Source: Pithys albifrons albifrons | Lineage: Eukaryota; Chordata; Aves; Passeriformes; Thamnophilidae | Length of the DNA stretch: 64,000 nt | Assembly: GCF_047495875.1 (NCBI RefSeq) | Contig: NC_092459.1 | Span: 43,979,414-44,043,413, forward strand | Direction: 5' to 3' | In this document: positions 45,801-58,832 of the stretch, in pieces | Layout of the letters: each line of letters opens with the position of its first letter | How positions within the stretch are numbered: the stretch's first letter is position 1 | Notes under the pieces: model-generated | Seen by the model: the letters and a program-made list of their open reading frames with translations, nothing else | The model's database searches: none | What the model was told of the DNA's origin: nothing | Made by a program: the position numbers and the translations under genes

Positions 45801-48800
45801 TGTTGAATGTGTGATAATAAATGGAGATTAACTGGATAATAAAAACACTGCCTATTTACAGCCACGCATCAGTTCCTTGCCAGAGGACACCTATTTGTTC
45901 AGGGAAAAGGGATTAAACTAAAGTCTGGGAGAGAAAGGATTACACATACCCACATTGAAATGTTTATCTGAAAACAGATTGGGTCTGAAAGGTATTTTCT
46001 TCCTCTTCATTCTCTCCATCGCAGTACATACTATAGAAATGAATCTCAGGTCCCTTGAAATGAGCTCATGTGTTTGGAAAAACAAAGAAGAGTAATTGCT
46101 GATGCTGATTAAGGCTATCCTACATACAGTACAGAGGTGATATCCAAGCCATTCCAGCTCCGAATGCAGCAGGCAATGAACAGGCACTGGCAGGAGTTGA
46201 CTGGTCAGCAGGAATACACTCTCACTAATGGCAAATTCAGGCCCACCCTTGGAGGTCCCAGTTTCTGTGGTAGCAAGGACAAAGTCCGAATTTATCAAGA
46301 GAGGACAAGTGAGAAAACACGACAGGAATGAAGATGGCTTTGACCCTCGTGATAGTAGCAAGTTGCTCCAGTGAGTGTGGAGCTGCTTCCTGCCGCTGGA
46401 GGGCGAGCAAGAGCCTCGAAAAATGTCAGGACAGAGACGAACTGAGAGCAAGTCCAGTTCAAAGCACAAAACAAAAAAACTGCCCTCACTCAAAGGACAG
46501 TGACAGTGCACTGGCTCTCCCCCAGGTCTGCAAAGGATGGCCATGTCAGAGCTGCTGGGCTGCCTTGCTTGGAGAGTGCCTTCCAGCTGCTGCCTCACAC
46601 ACCCTACCCACGCCTTGGTGAGGCTGCTCAGAGCACCTGTACACTGTGCTTTGGGAAAGACACTTGCATGTGCACAGAACAAAGGCTGTCATGTGCTCCA
46701 CCAGACATCAGGCTTGCAATAATGGAAAAGACCTGCCTGCTGTTTTGACTGAGTTAAAAGATAAAGGCTCTACTCCTCCAGAAATTACCACCATGCCAAA
46801 TGAGGTGTATGAGCACAAATGCAGAGCTTGATAGAGTCCTTGGGCCTTCAGTCAGTCTCCCATCAATGTCAACAATAATCTTGAACAAAAATCATTAAAA
46901 AGAACAGTCCTTGTCCTGGAAGTAAACAAATAGTTATCTGTTTGTTACATTATTGTCAACCCATGGGGGAAAAAAGTGGTATCAGGACACTGCTGTTTCT
47001 GTCATTTCTTCCCTTTAACTGAGCACCTTCTCTGCTGTACTCCAGTTCCATGGTCATTCAGTCTTAATCCCACCCTTTCTTCTTCCTTCCTTCCCCTTAA
47101 AATGGCATACAACAATGTATGCTGAGCTTCATATTACTTTGCCAACAGCAGGTTTTAGGGTCAGCCCTCACAGAAGACAAAGGTTAAAGTTCTTCCCTTC
47201 TGGAACAGCTGGCTCTGGTCACATGTTGTACAGGTGGCTTTGCAACTGCACAGAATCATAGAATGGTTTGGGTTGGAAAGGATCTTTAAAGACCATTCAG
47301 TCCAACCCCTCCCTCCCATAAGCAGGGACACCTTCCACTACACCAGGTTGCTCAGAGCCCCATCTTTGAATGTTTTGGAAAAAACTTCTTCCTTGCTATG
47401 TTTTTTAATTAATTTGTATTTCAGAGAACACGCACTTTCATCCAAGAGCACATTAAAGGACATTAGGTACATGACATTTCTGTCCCAAATGCCTCATAGA
47501 AGTAAAAATGATCCAACAACACACCCAGAAGAAAAATGGTGCTGCAGTGGTTAAGGCATGGTAAGGAAGGCAAGTGTCCCGGGGTCTGCTCCTGCAGCCA
47601 TCTTACCAACAATGGTATAAGCAGGTTTTATTTGTTTGGTTATTACACCAGGGTATCTTTTCTTATCAAATCTCTAACAGCAGCCCACAGGAACTCAGGA
47701 GTATCATCTACCATTATTTAAATGCTAGAAAATAAATTCCAGTGAAGCACACTATCGGGGTACAGTTCAGGCTGTAGAAAAGGTTTCAAAAATCTCTAGC
47801 TCATTAATTAGCGCTGGCAGAACAGCTTCTACATAACACAACGCAGAGCAGTAAGAAACTGGAGCAAGCCCAGAATTGCAGTGTGTGCCAGCCTAGCCCA
47901 AGATTAAATTAGTAGAAATGAGGAAGATCCTGGGTTTAGTTACCTACTGGACCATGCTGAAAAAACGTTAAGTAAAGGAAAGAGCAACTCTCTCTTCTGA
48001 AATTCCCTGTCAGTCACTTTTGTGGTAGTTATCCTGATATTTATGCCAGTAATTTAAGCAATGAGGGGCAATGTCACCATATACTTGGAACAAACTCCAT
48101 TTTAGTTATAATAAATATATATAAAAATACATATTTACATATGAAAGCATATCACATATATAGACTATAAGAATAGTCCTGCATGATCAGCATCTCCTCA
48201 GATCTCAGCAAATTAAACACACAACTGACAAGAGCTGTCTTGCTGACCCCACATTTCACTGCTGTGCTAGACACATTTCCCTGCTATGCTCAGGGACTAG
48301 AGCTCAGAACACCAGGAATAACTTTCAACAGAATATACAGTTACATCAGGTTGAGGGAACACATTTGATTAAATACCTGGTAGATGATGAAATTTTTCAA
48401 GACTTCACTGTGGTGTATGTGAATTCACATATTCAAGCCCTATCTCCCCACAGTATGCAAAATTTGCATTAGCACTCTTCATGGACACTTTATCATGTAA
48501 CCACACAGCACCTCCATAAAGAACATAACCAAGTTACCATGTCCTGGAGGAACAGGACCAGATGTGTTTTAATAAAAATCACAGTGGGATTTTTTTGGTG
48601 GCCATGACAAAATGCAGACAGAAGTTCTTTCTGGAAGAGAAAGGGCTGAACAGAGCTTTTGGCAACCTCTCCTTGATCAACATTTCTGAGCTTTAGCCAA
48701 CCAACCTGGCAAGCAAATGCACTGCAACAAAACATAGAATTAAAGAAAAGAAAAAAGAAAGGTGCAAGCTTTGCAATTTAGCATGGAGAAATATGGTCCT

Positions 48801-51800
48801 CAAAACAAGCATGAACAACTAAAGGGTGGGGAAGAAGGACTGACCTCCAGTTAGAATCCCTATATTTAGGCACCCTGGAGCCTTTTCTAAGAGTAAAGCA
48901 GGCACCACCCAAGGGCAAGCCATCTCAAGTACTTTAAGATACCTTAACACAGCCATAAAGACTGGAATTACTGCAGAGAAGGCCACATCTATAGATGCCA
49001 GTTTTGGAGAACATTCAAGGACTCAGTGTTAAATTTGCTGTTCAATATTCATGGAGATGAGAGAAAATGCAACAGGGGCCAGGGGAAAAGTTACTTGCAG
49101 AACTGTAACAAGATGAATTGGAAGCAAATCGATACATACAAGTTAAGATACAGAATCCAGAAGCAGGGATAACATACACCATCTTAAACCATAGCTGTCC
49201 AAACAACTCTCAAACCCCACATAATGTCAAAGTGAATGACCATACCCATTTGTGTTATTTACTTCCTGAATAGCAAGGACCAGCAATAGAAAACAACTGC
49301 ATTCTACATTTTAACAGGGTACTTCAGGTGGATAAAGGGCACTAGCCCTCATTAGTAGATAAATTATGGTAGCAAGAGGTTATGTGATTTGTTCAGCATT
49401 GCACAAGAAGACAGCAGCAGGGCCAAAGAACAGTCAGCATCTGTCCTCCAAACCACAACAGCAGGTGCTAAGTCCAAAGCATCTAGTGTCTTCAGCAAAA
49501 TGTATAATCAACACTACTCACAAATTAAATTAATATAGGCATGCAGTTTTTTTTCCTATGGGTGCCTGTGCTGGAACATTTATCTAGAAAGCAAACAACA
49601 CAGAGAATGATCTATTCATTTCATGACTGGAGACTCAATTTGCCCTTTAGCCTTCCTTCTGCAAAAACAACTTTCACCCATCAGACCATCTGACGCAATT
49701 ATGCTCTGAAGGAAAGAGTATTAAGTCACCAGAAACAATGAACACACACTTGCACTGCATTTAAACAGCAATGAATGAAAATGAACATCACATTTCTGTA
49801 GGGCTGAATATTAACCCACATCCCATCATAGTCCTGCAGGAATATACAACATGCTCCCCCTTATTAAGGAGTTTTCTGAGACTGCCTTCCTCTATCAGGC
49901 TTTATAAAAGGCAAAGTATGTGCTCAATTATAAGTCAGAGGCTTTCTACCAACATAAGTAGTTACACAAATTTAGTCTATTTTCACCAAGTACTAAGTGG
50001 CATGTCCTTAGGAGGAAAACATTAGGCAAGCAGCAAAACCCACAACCGTTAATGTTAAATCCAGAACACTGACCACAAATATATCAAATTCATTCCCCTA
50101 GCAATCTTTTCAGTGATGATGCTTCAGCAAACAGTGTGTCACCAGATCTGTGTCCTGAATTAAAGGCTCTGTTGATTTCAGTTATCTTTAGATGAGAACC
50201 TTGTAATACATGAGGAACATTCTGCCATGGAAAGAGATAGAGCAACTTCTGACATGTGCTTTGTCAACTCATTTGGTGGAGCCCACATGAAGCCAGTCCT
50301 TACTGGATCATAATTAACTTCTGCAGTTTCAAAGCACAACAGAGATTTCCCAGCAATTGATAAAGTAATCCGTATCTCTAAGTTTGTCAGGGAAATACTT
50401 GATTTTCTCCAAGCCCAACCCTGTTGCAGGAGCCTCCCAGTCCCTCAGTCCTGCAACAGTCTCTTTGCAAGATGTCCAGCTGCAAGGCAGAGAAAACAGC
50501 TAGTAAACTGAAACTGGTCTTACAATTCCCACAACTGAGCTGATGTGCAGGTAAATTACACAAGGAAAATTATTCTCCTTCCTTGCACTAGCAGCTCATC
50601 AAATCCTCTCCTTCTCCTCCCCATTAGAAAAGCTTAAAGAAACTCCTCATAGCTGACATTTTGCAAATCTCTGTTCCTTGTTGCAAAGATCATCCATGTG
50701 AAAACTAAGTAACTTTAAACAAAACCGCTTATTCTTCATCCACTGAAGGACTGAAAATCCTTTTGCTTTCACAGAGGAGGGTGATGAACTCATCAGAACT
50801 AAAAATCTGTGTTGGTGCAGCAGGACTATAAGAACAAACACTGTCATTGTGATTTGTAACTGTTTCAGAGGTATGTTCTTCAATGCTTCGCTTACTATAA
50901 CATCATCGCTTAACACCATCAGCTCTTTTTAATTTTCTTCATTTTGATCGTCCCTCATAATTCATTCCTGAAAAAAAGCCTCTCATTTTCAGAAGCTCTC
51001 CAATTGCTCTCTTATCCATACTTCATACAATCTCTAAATTAAGGTATCTGTAACAGAAAAGATTGAAATTTCAAAATAACTGAAATTACTCAAAACTATT
51101 TACTCAAAGCTAACAGGTTTAACTACATGAACTCTGTTTGCTAGCTTTCCCAAGCCTTTTTGATACACTTCATTGTTTTGTGTTTAATTTTCATTTATTC
51201 TCTCCCATTCAAACATAAACATGTATTTTAACTTACTTACAGGAAACTGCTACAATTCCTCCAGTAATTCTTTCCTGCCCTTTTCCCACATGCCTACCCT
51301 TCTTAATGGATGGACTGTCCATTTAAGAGAACTCTTCTGTCTAGGCAATAAAGGTCACGGTCTTACTAATATCTGTCTAAATGGAACATGTATGGGTCTT
51401 ATACAATACTGATGATAGCAGAGATGTTTACAACATTGTACAAAATAGAGTAAAATGCTGCTAGAATAATGACTCTGCAGACAAACAGTCTGATGGTAGG
51501 ACCTGTTTTTGCACAGAGAATAAAAGACCAAGCAAACATCTTTGCCTGTCCTCACGATCATCTTACAACCAAAAGTACATCAGGACATTCATACATGGAT
51601 GACGTACATTTTAAGTGGCATTGCAGTTCACCTGTCCAGGCTATTAGGCAGAGAACAACGATTAAGCCTTATCTCTATTGCATAAACAGGTGTTTCCCAA
51701 GAGGCTTTCATGGGCATATTCTGCATTTGTTTTGCATACAAGGCAGGAGCAGAACACAAAACAAGTTGTGACTGAGCTGAGCATCAGGACACATGGTAAG

Positions 51801-54800
51801 AACAAAGTCAAGGGCATTTTTCTTAGACACTTATAATTCAGTAATGTGACTGAATGCAACCACAGGACGAGGACCATCTTCTGTGGTTTCTTTCTTGACC
51901 ATCAGATAATGCCTACAGCATGGGACATAATGCAAAGCAGAGAGGTGCAAAGCTGCAGCCAAGAACATACTTCTCCATAGCTTTTTTGTTGCTGCAGCCT
52001 CTGATTATGAGTAAGTAACTTTTCGGGGTATAGTGACTTTCCCCAGCACATTGTTCATGACAGAGGAATAGAAGTGGCTGAATTCAGGAAGGTTTTTATT
52101 CTTATCAGCAGCACTGAGGTGGCAAATAGAAGCAATCAGATCTTAAGTACAACAGCAGTTTATTTACTCTTTTCCAAACTCTGGAACATAGGCTGATGAA
52201 GGGACTGGAGCACAAGTCCTACGGAGAGAGGCTGAGGGAGCTGGGGTTGTTTAGCCTGGAGAAGAGGAGGCTCAGAGGTGACCTCATCACTGTCTAAAAC
52301 TACCTGAAGGGAAGTTCTAGCCAGGTGGGGGTTGGTCTCTTCTCCCAGGCACTCAGCAATAGGACAAGGGGGAACGGGCTTAAGCTCTGCAAGGGGAAAT
52401 TTAAGTTGGAGATCAGAAAAAAATTCTTTCCAGAGAGAGCAATCAGGCATTGGAATGGCCTGCCCAGGGAGGTGGTAGATTCACCCTCCCTGGAGGTTTT
52501 TAAATTGAGATTGGCTGTGGCACTGAGTGCCATGATCTAGTAAATGGACTGGAGTTGGAGCAAGGGTTGGACTTGATGATCTCGGAGGTCTTTTCCAACC
52601 CAATCGATTCTATGATTCTATGATATTGCATACCCAAAAGAAAGGGATCAATGCTCAAAACTTTGGGAGATCTAGATTTGACTAATATTCACAAATTTTG
52701 AGCACAAGATGGCCTGTCAGCTCACATACTAGAAGTGGCAGACTCTGCTCAATCTTCTGCTTACGTATCACACAGAAAGATTAACAGCAGTTGTCCATAT
52801 TCTCTACTCTTGGATAATTTAATGTTGCCAAAATTCCCAAACAGGACACTGTCAGGACCTACAGCACCACACAATCCAAAACACAGGAAATCAACTGTTC
52901 ACTCCCACATACATTTTATAACAACCTCATAAACCTGAAAAGATAAAAAGAGCAGACCATAATCTATTTGCCACTTCATGCTTTTCCCCCAAGTCCACTA
53001 AGACTCCACAGAAGCTTATGAATGCTCACAATATTCCGAGTCACTGTGATGAATTAGCACAAATGTCATACTTTGAAGCACTGAAATAATGAAACACAAG
53101 ATTGTTGTCACCACTCTGCCAATGCAGATCTTCTATCATCTGCAATAACCAGAATATTCTAGTTCACATTATGGGCAGAATGCCTGACCATCCAGGCTAA
53201 GCATTTTTGCATATGCAGGTACAGAGTCATGTTTATTCCGACAAAAATGAACCACATGAGACCTCTTAAAATGTAATCTTCAGTACCAGACAGAGTTCAT
53301 GTTAAATTAATTCCACAGGCAAAAATAAACATTCACTGAACATTACTTTCTTATAACATTGTAAGCTTTGTGCTTTTGAAAACACATGCTCCAGAGGGAG
53401 AAGGCAGAACAGCCTTAACCATTATGAATTCCTAAATTCGATACAAAAGGCACAAGTTAGAAACTGGAGCAAGTCAATTCTTTACTAATTTTCCTCACTG
53501 TGAACATCATAAAATTTGATTCTCCAGTAGTGATCATTTTTGAGTCCACACAGCATCTCTTTCAGCAAAAATATTCAAATAACCATTACTGACATACCTT
53601 TCCAGAATCAACTAGTTCTGCTATTTCATCCAAACTTGGGCCACTTGGCATGAAAAATGCCCATCGATAATGGACTCCCTTAAGGAGATGCTGGAAGAAA
53701 GACCACAAATACATTAAAAAATCATGAGAGCAAACTGAAGTGGAGCTAAAATTAATGACAGAATCCCTAGAAAAGTAACTTAAGGAAAACACATGGAAAT
53801 TTTTTAATGTCTGAAAAAAGGTCACCTAAGCACATGGATTAAATGTACAGACCAGGATGTTTTGTTACCACAACAGGATCAGGATGAATTTTGTGTCCAA
53901 TTGCACACATCTGCTAGTAAAGAAAAACAACTACCTAGTCTCTACAACTAGAAATGGCATTATTTGTTACATAAGAGATAAATGGTGCTATATGTTTATG
54001 TAAACTCACAGAAGGGATGAAATAAACCCAACAATGTGACATTTAGAACCTTCCACTTCAGCGTTAGTGATTTTATTTTTCCACTGATTCCAAAAATCAT
54101 CACTGCCCAATGACAGATGGCAGCTCACATGAAAAACATTTGGGGAAGATCTCACAAGCACAAGTCAAGAGCACCTCTTCTGATTAAGTCATTACAGGAG
54201 TAAGAGCTATCATCTCCTGAAGAGAGATGATTTTTAATACATGGCATAGAATCCTCATCATCACTGAAACATGCACACTGAGAAATAATACATTATTTCT
54301 TCAGTGCCTTTTCATTTTGTTTTTGGGCTTTACTGTGGAAGTATTTGTGCAGGACTTAGCAGCTCATAAAGCCACACCATCACAGGAATACCATAGCAAC
54401 TGCTTGAAAAGCATTCATTTGGAGAGCAAGCACACAAATAGAGAAAGTTCTAAAAAGTCCCACTGATCTGGCCAATGGCAGAATGTTTTAAGATCCACTT
54501 ATGAAAACTAGAAAGATCAGTATCACCATCCAGACACATGAACATGAAAGAGATTAAAGACTTCCTAGCCACCCTCAACTACTTTTATTACTCCCTGGTG
54601 CTGGAATAGGTTGAAGAGAATCAGTCATGGAACAATGTTTTGAGAGAAAGTCTGACCAGCCTAAAACAAGTAGCAAAATTGCCTTCATTTCAGAGGCAAG
54701 GATTTGGTGTGTTTACTATGAAACATTGGCTGTCAGCAGGACTCACTAGGGAGGCCATATGGAAAAGGCCACAATGGAAAGCACAAAAAGGAATCAAAAC

Positions 54801-57800
54801 TACAAAGCTCACCAAACTATCACATACACCCAACAGCATCACCCCAACATGTTTCTTTTCAGTGCAAGAAAGAAGGAAAGAATAATAGTGCATCTCAAGT
54901 ATACTCAAGAAATATGAGGACAATGCAACAACTGCCTCTACATGAGCCACATGACTACCATCCAAGCCACTAAAGAAGTTACTAGACTCCTACAAAATAT
55001 GAAAGTATACAGAATTTTGCCAAATACCTTTAGAGTTTTGGAACCAACAGTGACTCCTGTTTGTAACATGCCATCAGCGACTCCAAGTTTGTCCATATTG
55101 ATCAGGAAAGGTGTCACTAAGGTAACATATGTTGCTCCTGACCATTTCTTCAAGAGATCTAATGCCCACTTCTCAGTGGATCCACCAACATTATCTAGGA
55201 TAAAATCAAATCTGCAGACATATAAAGAACAGGTTTAAAGTCATGATATGGGAAAAACAATTCCACCATAATTAAGCCAGTTAATAGCAGAAATTGGCTA
55301 GATATTACATTTTTACATGTCAGTGCAATGCAATAAAATAATCAGCCTGCAAGACAGTAGCAAGAAAGTCCCAAGACTTCAGCTAAATCCCAGCTTTACT
55401 CTACAATGGGATTTAAACTTACAGGTTATTGCTCAACCACTATGCAAGAGACACAGGCTATTTAAATAACTTAAATGGCACTATAACTCCAAAAAGCAGA
55501 CATAGGTGCACAACTACATTCTCTGCTTGCTTAAAGCCTTCTAGAGCTCCATATCTTCAGCCCTCCCATGGAGACTACTGGAACAGCCTTGATGTCTGGC
55601 CATAGCACAGAATAATATGGTATGTGCATGTAAAAACTAGTCTGGAGTCATACCCTCACTAGGAGCATCTCTTGTAGATGCTGTACTCACAAGGAAGTCG
55701 GTTCCAGTGGCTAAAATTGCGTAAACAAATTATTCTGCTTAACAGTATCTCCGGACTCAGTTCAATGCAAAGGGTCTAAAACTTTCCCCCTATGGAATGG
55801 GTATATGCAGCCTCTGGCAACAAGCCACAGTTTTAGCGTTCCTTCTCATTATCCCAGCATGTGAGCCTGTAAAGGCTGAATAGGGCAACAGGGAGCTATG
55901 CACCTGTTCTGTTGGTACATGCACAACTCATTCTCATTTTCATCTGTAAATTTCCAGCAATCTCCATATTGCAATAGATATGTACATACACATACCTCTA
56001 ATCTAAATAAACTACAAATAAGAGGGAAAATATGCAAATTAAATAGAAATGTTTTTATCTCAGGAATGGCAGTTTCCTGCCTTGTCTTCCAAGTATGTGA
56101 TTTCATGTTTAAAGTTCAGTTAATGTAACAGCTGCCAACAAAAACAGATCACAAAAACAGATCACAAAAACTAATGCTCCCACAAAACGTAGTTCACTAT
56201 GGGTTCTAAAGAGTCAGTACAACTGAAAAGGGGAGGAAAGTAGGAACATCCCTCTTGGTATAGCCAACTGATAGGCCCAGTTCTATCACAAGACTGCACC
56301 CCAGGACACTGCTGTTGATACCTCTTAAAAAGGGTCACTTGCTAGAGTGTTTAGTATTTAAAGTGTTGAGTTGCACAAAGGCCAATTTAGTGCTGATTGC
56401 AAACTGCAAAGTCAGTTGCTGCATGTCCTGTCCATACAGTGTCAGTACCCTCACAATTGCCCTCAGGTCTGCTGATAATCACACTACAGTTAAAGGGCAT
56501 GTTGCTTCTTAGCACAGTTATCAGTAAATTCTTTCAGAGATTGAGCAGCTTCTATTTCCCCTCCCAGTAAATTAGCTCAATCTAGCTAAAAAGAGCAGTA
56601 TAAATACCATATTCAAATACAAGTCAGAGCAGACTAAGTTCAAACAGATGGAAAGATTATAAAAGTAAAAAACACTTCTGTTCTAAAGAAAACTCCCAAG
56701 TTGGTTTAAACATAACTACTGTGACAAGATAAGTGTAATTGTTTATCAGAAACAGCTGTACCCAATGTTACAGAAGAAAAAATTACTTCCAATTGAGTTG
56801 CACAGTGGCAAGTCAATTCACTGCTTCATGACATAATTCTTCCCTCTACAAGATCAATTTTACTATTTACCAACCTCACACAGGATTTTAGAGACTTCTT
56901 TTAATTTATTCAAGCATTGCATATGCTCCAGGATTCTTGGATGGAAGCTGACAAAAATGTTCAAATCACAGTCACTGAAGAGAAGCACATGGAAGGGAGC
57001 TTGCCACCACAAGCTCAATTAACTGGCTTAGTCTTACAATGAAATCTGTCCTGGGGATACTCACTTGGCAAACTGCATTCACAAAGGGTTGCGCTGAATT
57101 GGCTTTACAAACTAATGCTTTAGAAATGGGAAAAGTAAAATAAAAATGAGGGAGTTCTGATAGACTGGAATCAAGCAATCAAAAGACAGGCAGTCTGACC
57201 ACTAATTCCTTCATCTCGGTATTAAGCAACACAAACACATACAAGGGTAATGTTTTAAGTTGCTCTTCCAGATTTCCAGATTTGTAATCAATCACATCAT
57301 CTGCTCCAAGCCTTTTCACCAGTGTGCTGGCATCATGAGAACAAACTGCAGTCACGTGAGCACCCCAGGCCTTCACTAGCTGAAAAAACAGGATGAAAAA
57401 AATAGAGAAGTCCGAAGATTAGAATTTAGTGAAACCACAAGAAGAACTTTAAAAACCAAAGTCTCATTATATTTACATAACAAATGAGAACCTTTAATAG
57501 GGAGCAGGGAGACTGTGTTCCAATACAAGATATTTTGTCACACATCCTACAGACAAAATAATGAGTAGAATTTATCCATATTTAAGGTGGGTTTGGGGAG
57601 TGAGGAGCTGGTGTGAGGGAAGGAAGGTGGGGTTTTTTATGCCACTTAAAGATACCAGGTCTCACAACAAATAAGGCTCCAGATAAAATACTCAGTTTGC
57701 CATCTGAATCTCCCAGCTAAATGTACACCATGAGGTACTGTCCAAGTTGCCAATTTACAAAACTGGCACCAGATCAACAATTTTTAAATATGCCCGTTAA

Positions 57801-58832
57801 TTATTTCATATCTTTATCTTATTGCAAACAGGTTAAATCCTAGTAACAAGAAAAAGAAGGAAGTTATCTCTGATTTACCACAGGGACTATGTCAGGTTAT
57901 CTTCTACTCCAAAAGCTATAGCAGAGCAAAGGGTTTTTCCCAGTTATTTCTCCCTTTTGGCATTTCATTTTTTTCATTCACAGTAGTATTTTTTACTTTT
58001 ATTCCAGCTTAATTAACACAGTTTAACCAGGATTAATCAGTTACAAATCATTAACCAGTCAGTGCCTGGTCAGCCTTTTGTACTGAAAGTAGTCACCTGC
58101 CTTATCACGGATCAGGCAAAGAGCATACCACAGAACTTCTCCTGTAAGCCTCTTTAAAACTCTGGCCTAGTAGCATGGAACACACTGATGCAATCACCCA
58201 ACTTCTGCATTTTTTTCATATTCTTGAGCGAAAGATGTTTCAGCATGAGACAACAGTGACTAGAATCCAACCCCCAAATTAACTGTGAGCATGAGAAGGC
58301 AATGTTGCACAACTAACAGAGCAATAAAAGAGCATGTTGGTTCTCCAAAGTTTAGAGCTACTGGAAGAGATGGACAAAATGTGGCCTTTCAGATCATCTG
58401 ACCAGCTACAACAGTTACAGTACATGATACTCCATCGGTCTTTCTACTCACACAGCAAAGCTGAGTGACAGATAATGAAAACAGGCTACATGTTTCAAGT
58501 TCAACAATCAGAGATTTCCTGCACCCAAAGTGTGAAATGCAGTCTTAGACACAATTCCTTTCTTTGTAAGTCCCTGCTTCCTACTTTAAAATGCTACACT
58601 GCAACAGATGGAAAGCAATAAATCTGAAAATATTTCACTTTTGAAAATATCAATCAGCTCGATCAGACAGATTGATCAGTAGCTTGATATTTCTCTCTTC
58701 CTTCTCTCAATTCCCTTCTGTTAATTTTTTTCCCCATACTGAATCATTTGAAGATGCATCCTGGGCATGCTAGTTTATATTACCTGTACAGCAAATGTAC
58801 CAACTCCTCCTGAAGCTCCTAATATTAATATT
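42727..58832 (-). CDS. RTN4IP1: RTN4IP1, mitochondrial NADPH oxidoreductase, 3' half, five coding exons
   Basis: In transcript order the coding segments are 58832-58784, 57379-57243, 55211-55028, 53690-53598 and 42843-42727. They give 580 nt: one base completing an upstream codon, 192 residues and the stop. Junction phases are consistent throughout. The product belongs to the medium-chain dehydrogenase/reductase superfamily, quinone-reductase branch. GASGGVG is the pyrophosphate-binding loop of the Rossmann fold, [11 protein letters not shown] matches the segment that sets NADPH preference, and [16 protein letters not shown] plus [10 protein letters not shown] are characteristic of RTN4IP1 (OPA10). 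In mammals the protein is a mitochondrial NADPH oxidoreductase needed for coenzyme Q synthesis and complex I function, and was first found as a reticulon-4 partner. Human RTN4IP1 is 396 residues, so about half, with the targeting peptide, lies beyond 64000. Confidence 0.95.
45918..46682 (-). other. Unexplained 254-codon open reading frame
   Basis: Longest open frame in the window outside known exons and the minisatellite. It lies inside the last RTN4IP1 intron, same strand. The product is rich in Ser, Leu and Cys, starts [16 protein letters not shown] and has no motif, signal peptide or family I recognise. The stretch is somewhat richer in G+C than its surroundings, which lengthens chance frames. 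Most likely not a gene. Confidence 0.15.
46393..46404 (+). promoter_or_regulatory. CTCF-like motif CCGCTGGAGGGC
   Basis: CCGCTGGAGGGC followed by GA matches the CCRC-n-RG-n-GGC core of vertebrate CTCF sites. It lies in a locally GC-richer part of the RTN4IP1 last intron. Motif match only. Confidence 0.25.
47252..47363 (-). mobile_element. CR1 LINE 3' end, about 110 bp
   Basis: AGAATCATAGAATGGTTTGG then GTTGGAAAGGATCTTTAAAG, ending GCTCAGAGCCCCATC. Short, 5'-truncated, minus orientation, same sense as RTN4IP1. Confidence 0.9.
52187..52624 (+). mobile_element. CR1 LINE 3' fragment, about 440 bp
   Basis: The only + strand CR1. It starts near GATGAAGGGACTGGAGCACA, passes AGCCTGGAGAAGAGGAGGCT and ends CCAACCCAATCGATTCTATG plus ATTCTATGAT, the octamer tail. 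Well preserved, so relatively young. Antisense to RTN4IP1. Open frames across it are fragments of the 3' UTR, not a protein. Confidence 0.95.
53598..53690 (-). CDS. RTN4IP1: RTN4IP1 coding exon (GVHYRW segment)
   Basis: Minus-strand acceptor TTTCTTCCAG|CAT and donor GGAAAG|GTATGT, phase 0-0, 31 codons. It encodes [17 protein letters not shown] and IAELVDSGK, closely like the human segment, where [14 protein letters not shown] is found. Confidence 0.93.
53691..55027 (-). other. RTN4IP1 intron (1.3 kb)
   Basis: Unique sequence. Nothing recognised. Confidence 0.7.
55028..55211 (-). CDS. RTN4IP1: RTN4IP1 coding exon ([10 protein letters not shown] segment)
   Basis: Minus-strand acceptor GTCTGCAG|A, donor CTAAAG|GTATTT, phase 2 to 0, 184 nt. 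It encodes [35 protein letters not shown] and [19 protein letters not shown]. It covers the core of the nucleotide-binding domain after the NADPH-recognition strand. Confidence 0.94.
55212..57242 (-). other. RTN4IP1 intron (2.0 kb)
   Basis: Contains a 13-bp tandem duplication, AAAAACAGATCAC, at about 56139-56170. The rest is unique sequence. Confidence 0.7.
57243..57379 (-). CDS. RTN4IP1: RTN4IP1 coding exon (NADPH-recognition segment)
   Basis: Minus-strand acceptor CTGTTTTTTCAG|CTA, donor TACCCTT|GTATGT, phase 0 to 2, 137 nt. It encodes [18 protein letters not shown], then [18 protein letters not shown]. The end of the second beta strand (AVCS) and DYKSG are the sites where MDR enzymes of this type distinguish NADPH from NADH. 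Confidence 0.93.
57380..58783 (-). other. RTN4IP1 intron (1.4 kb)
   Basis: Unique A-T-rich sequence. Nothing recognised. Confidence 0.7.
58784..58832 (-). CDS. RTN4IP1: RTN4IP1 49-bp coding exon (GASGGVG loop)
   Basis: Minus-strand acceptor TTCTCTTACAG|A and donor GTACAG|GTAATA, phase 2 to 0. It encodes [16 protein letters not shown], the glycine-rich nucleotide-binding loop. The first base completes the Arg codon that in human precedes VLILGAS. The preceding exon was searched for and not found in the window. Confidence 0.9.

Larger units (their letters stand above)
42844..53597 (-). other. RTN4IP1 last intron (10.8 kb)
   Basis: Contains CR1 fragments at 47252-47363 and 52187-52624, a 254-codon open frame on the - strand at 45918-46682, and a CTCF-like motif at 46393-46404. 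Other sequence is unique. No further RTN4IP1 exon is needed, because the flanking exons join in frame and match the human order. Confidence 0.75.

Noticed and set aside
45918..46682. New protein-coding gene inside RTN4IP1
   Set aside because: Kept only as an unexplained open frame; there is no domain, no partner exon and no conservation evidence visible from sequence alone.
52160..52540. Overlapping open frames of 70-96 codons on both strands
   Set aside because: They lie within the CR1 3' fragment at 52187-52624, which is outside the CR1 reverse transcriptase coding part.
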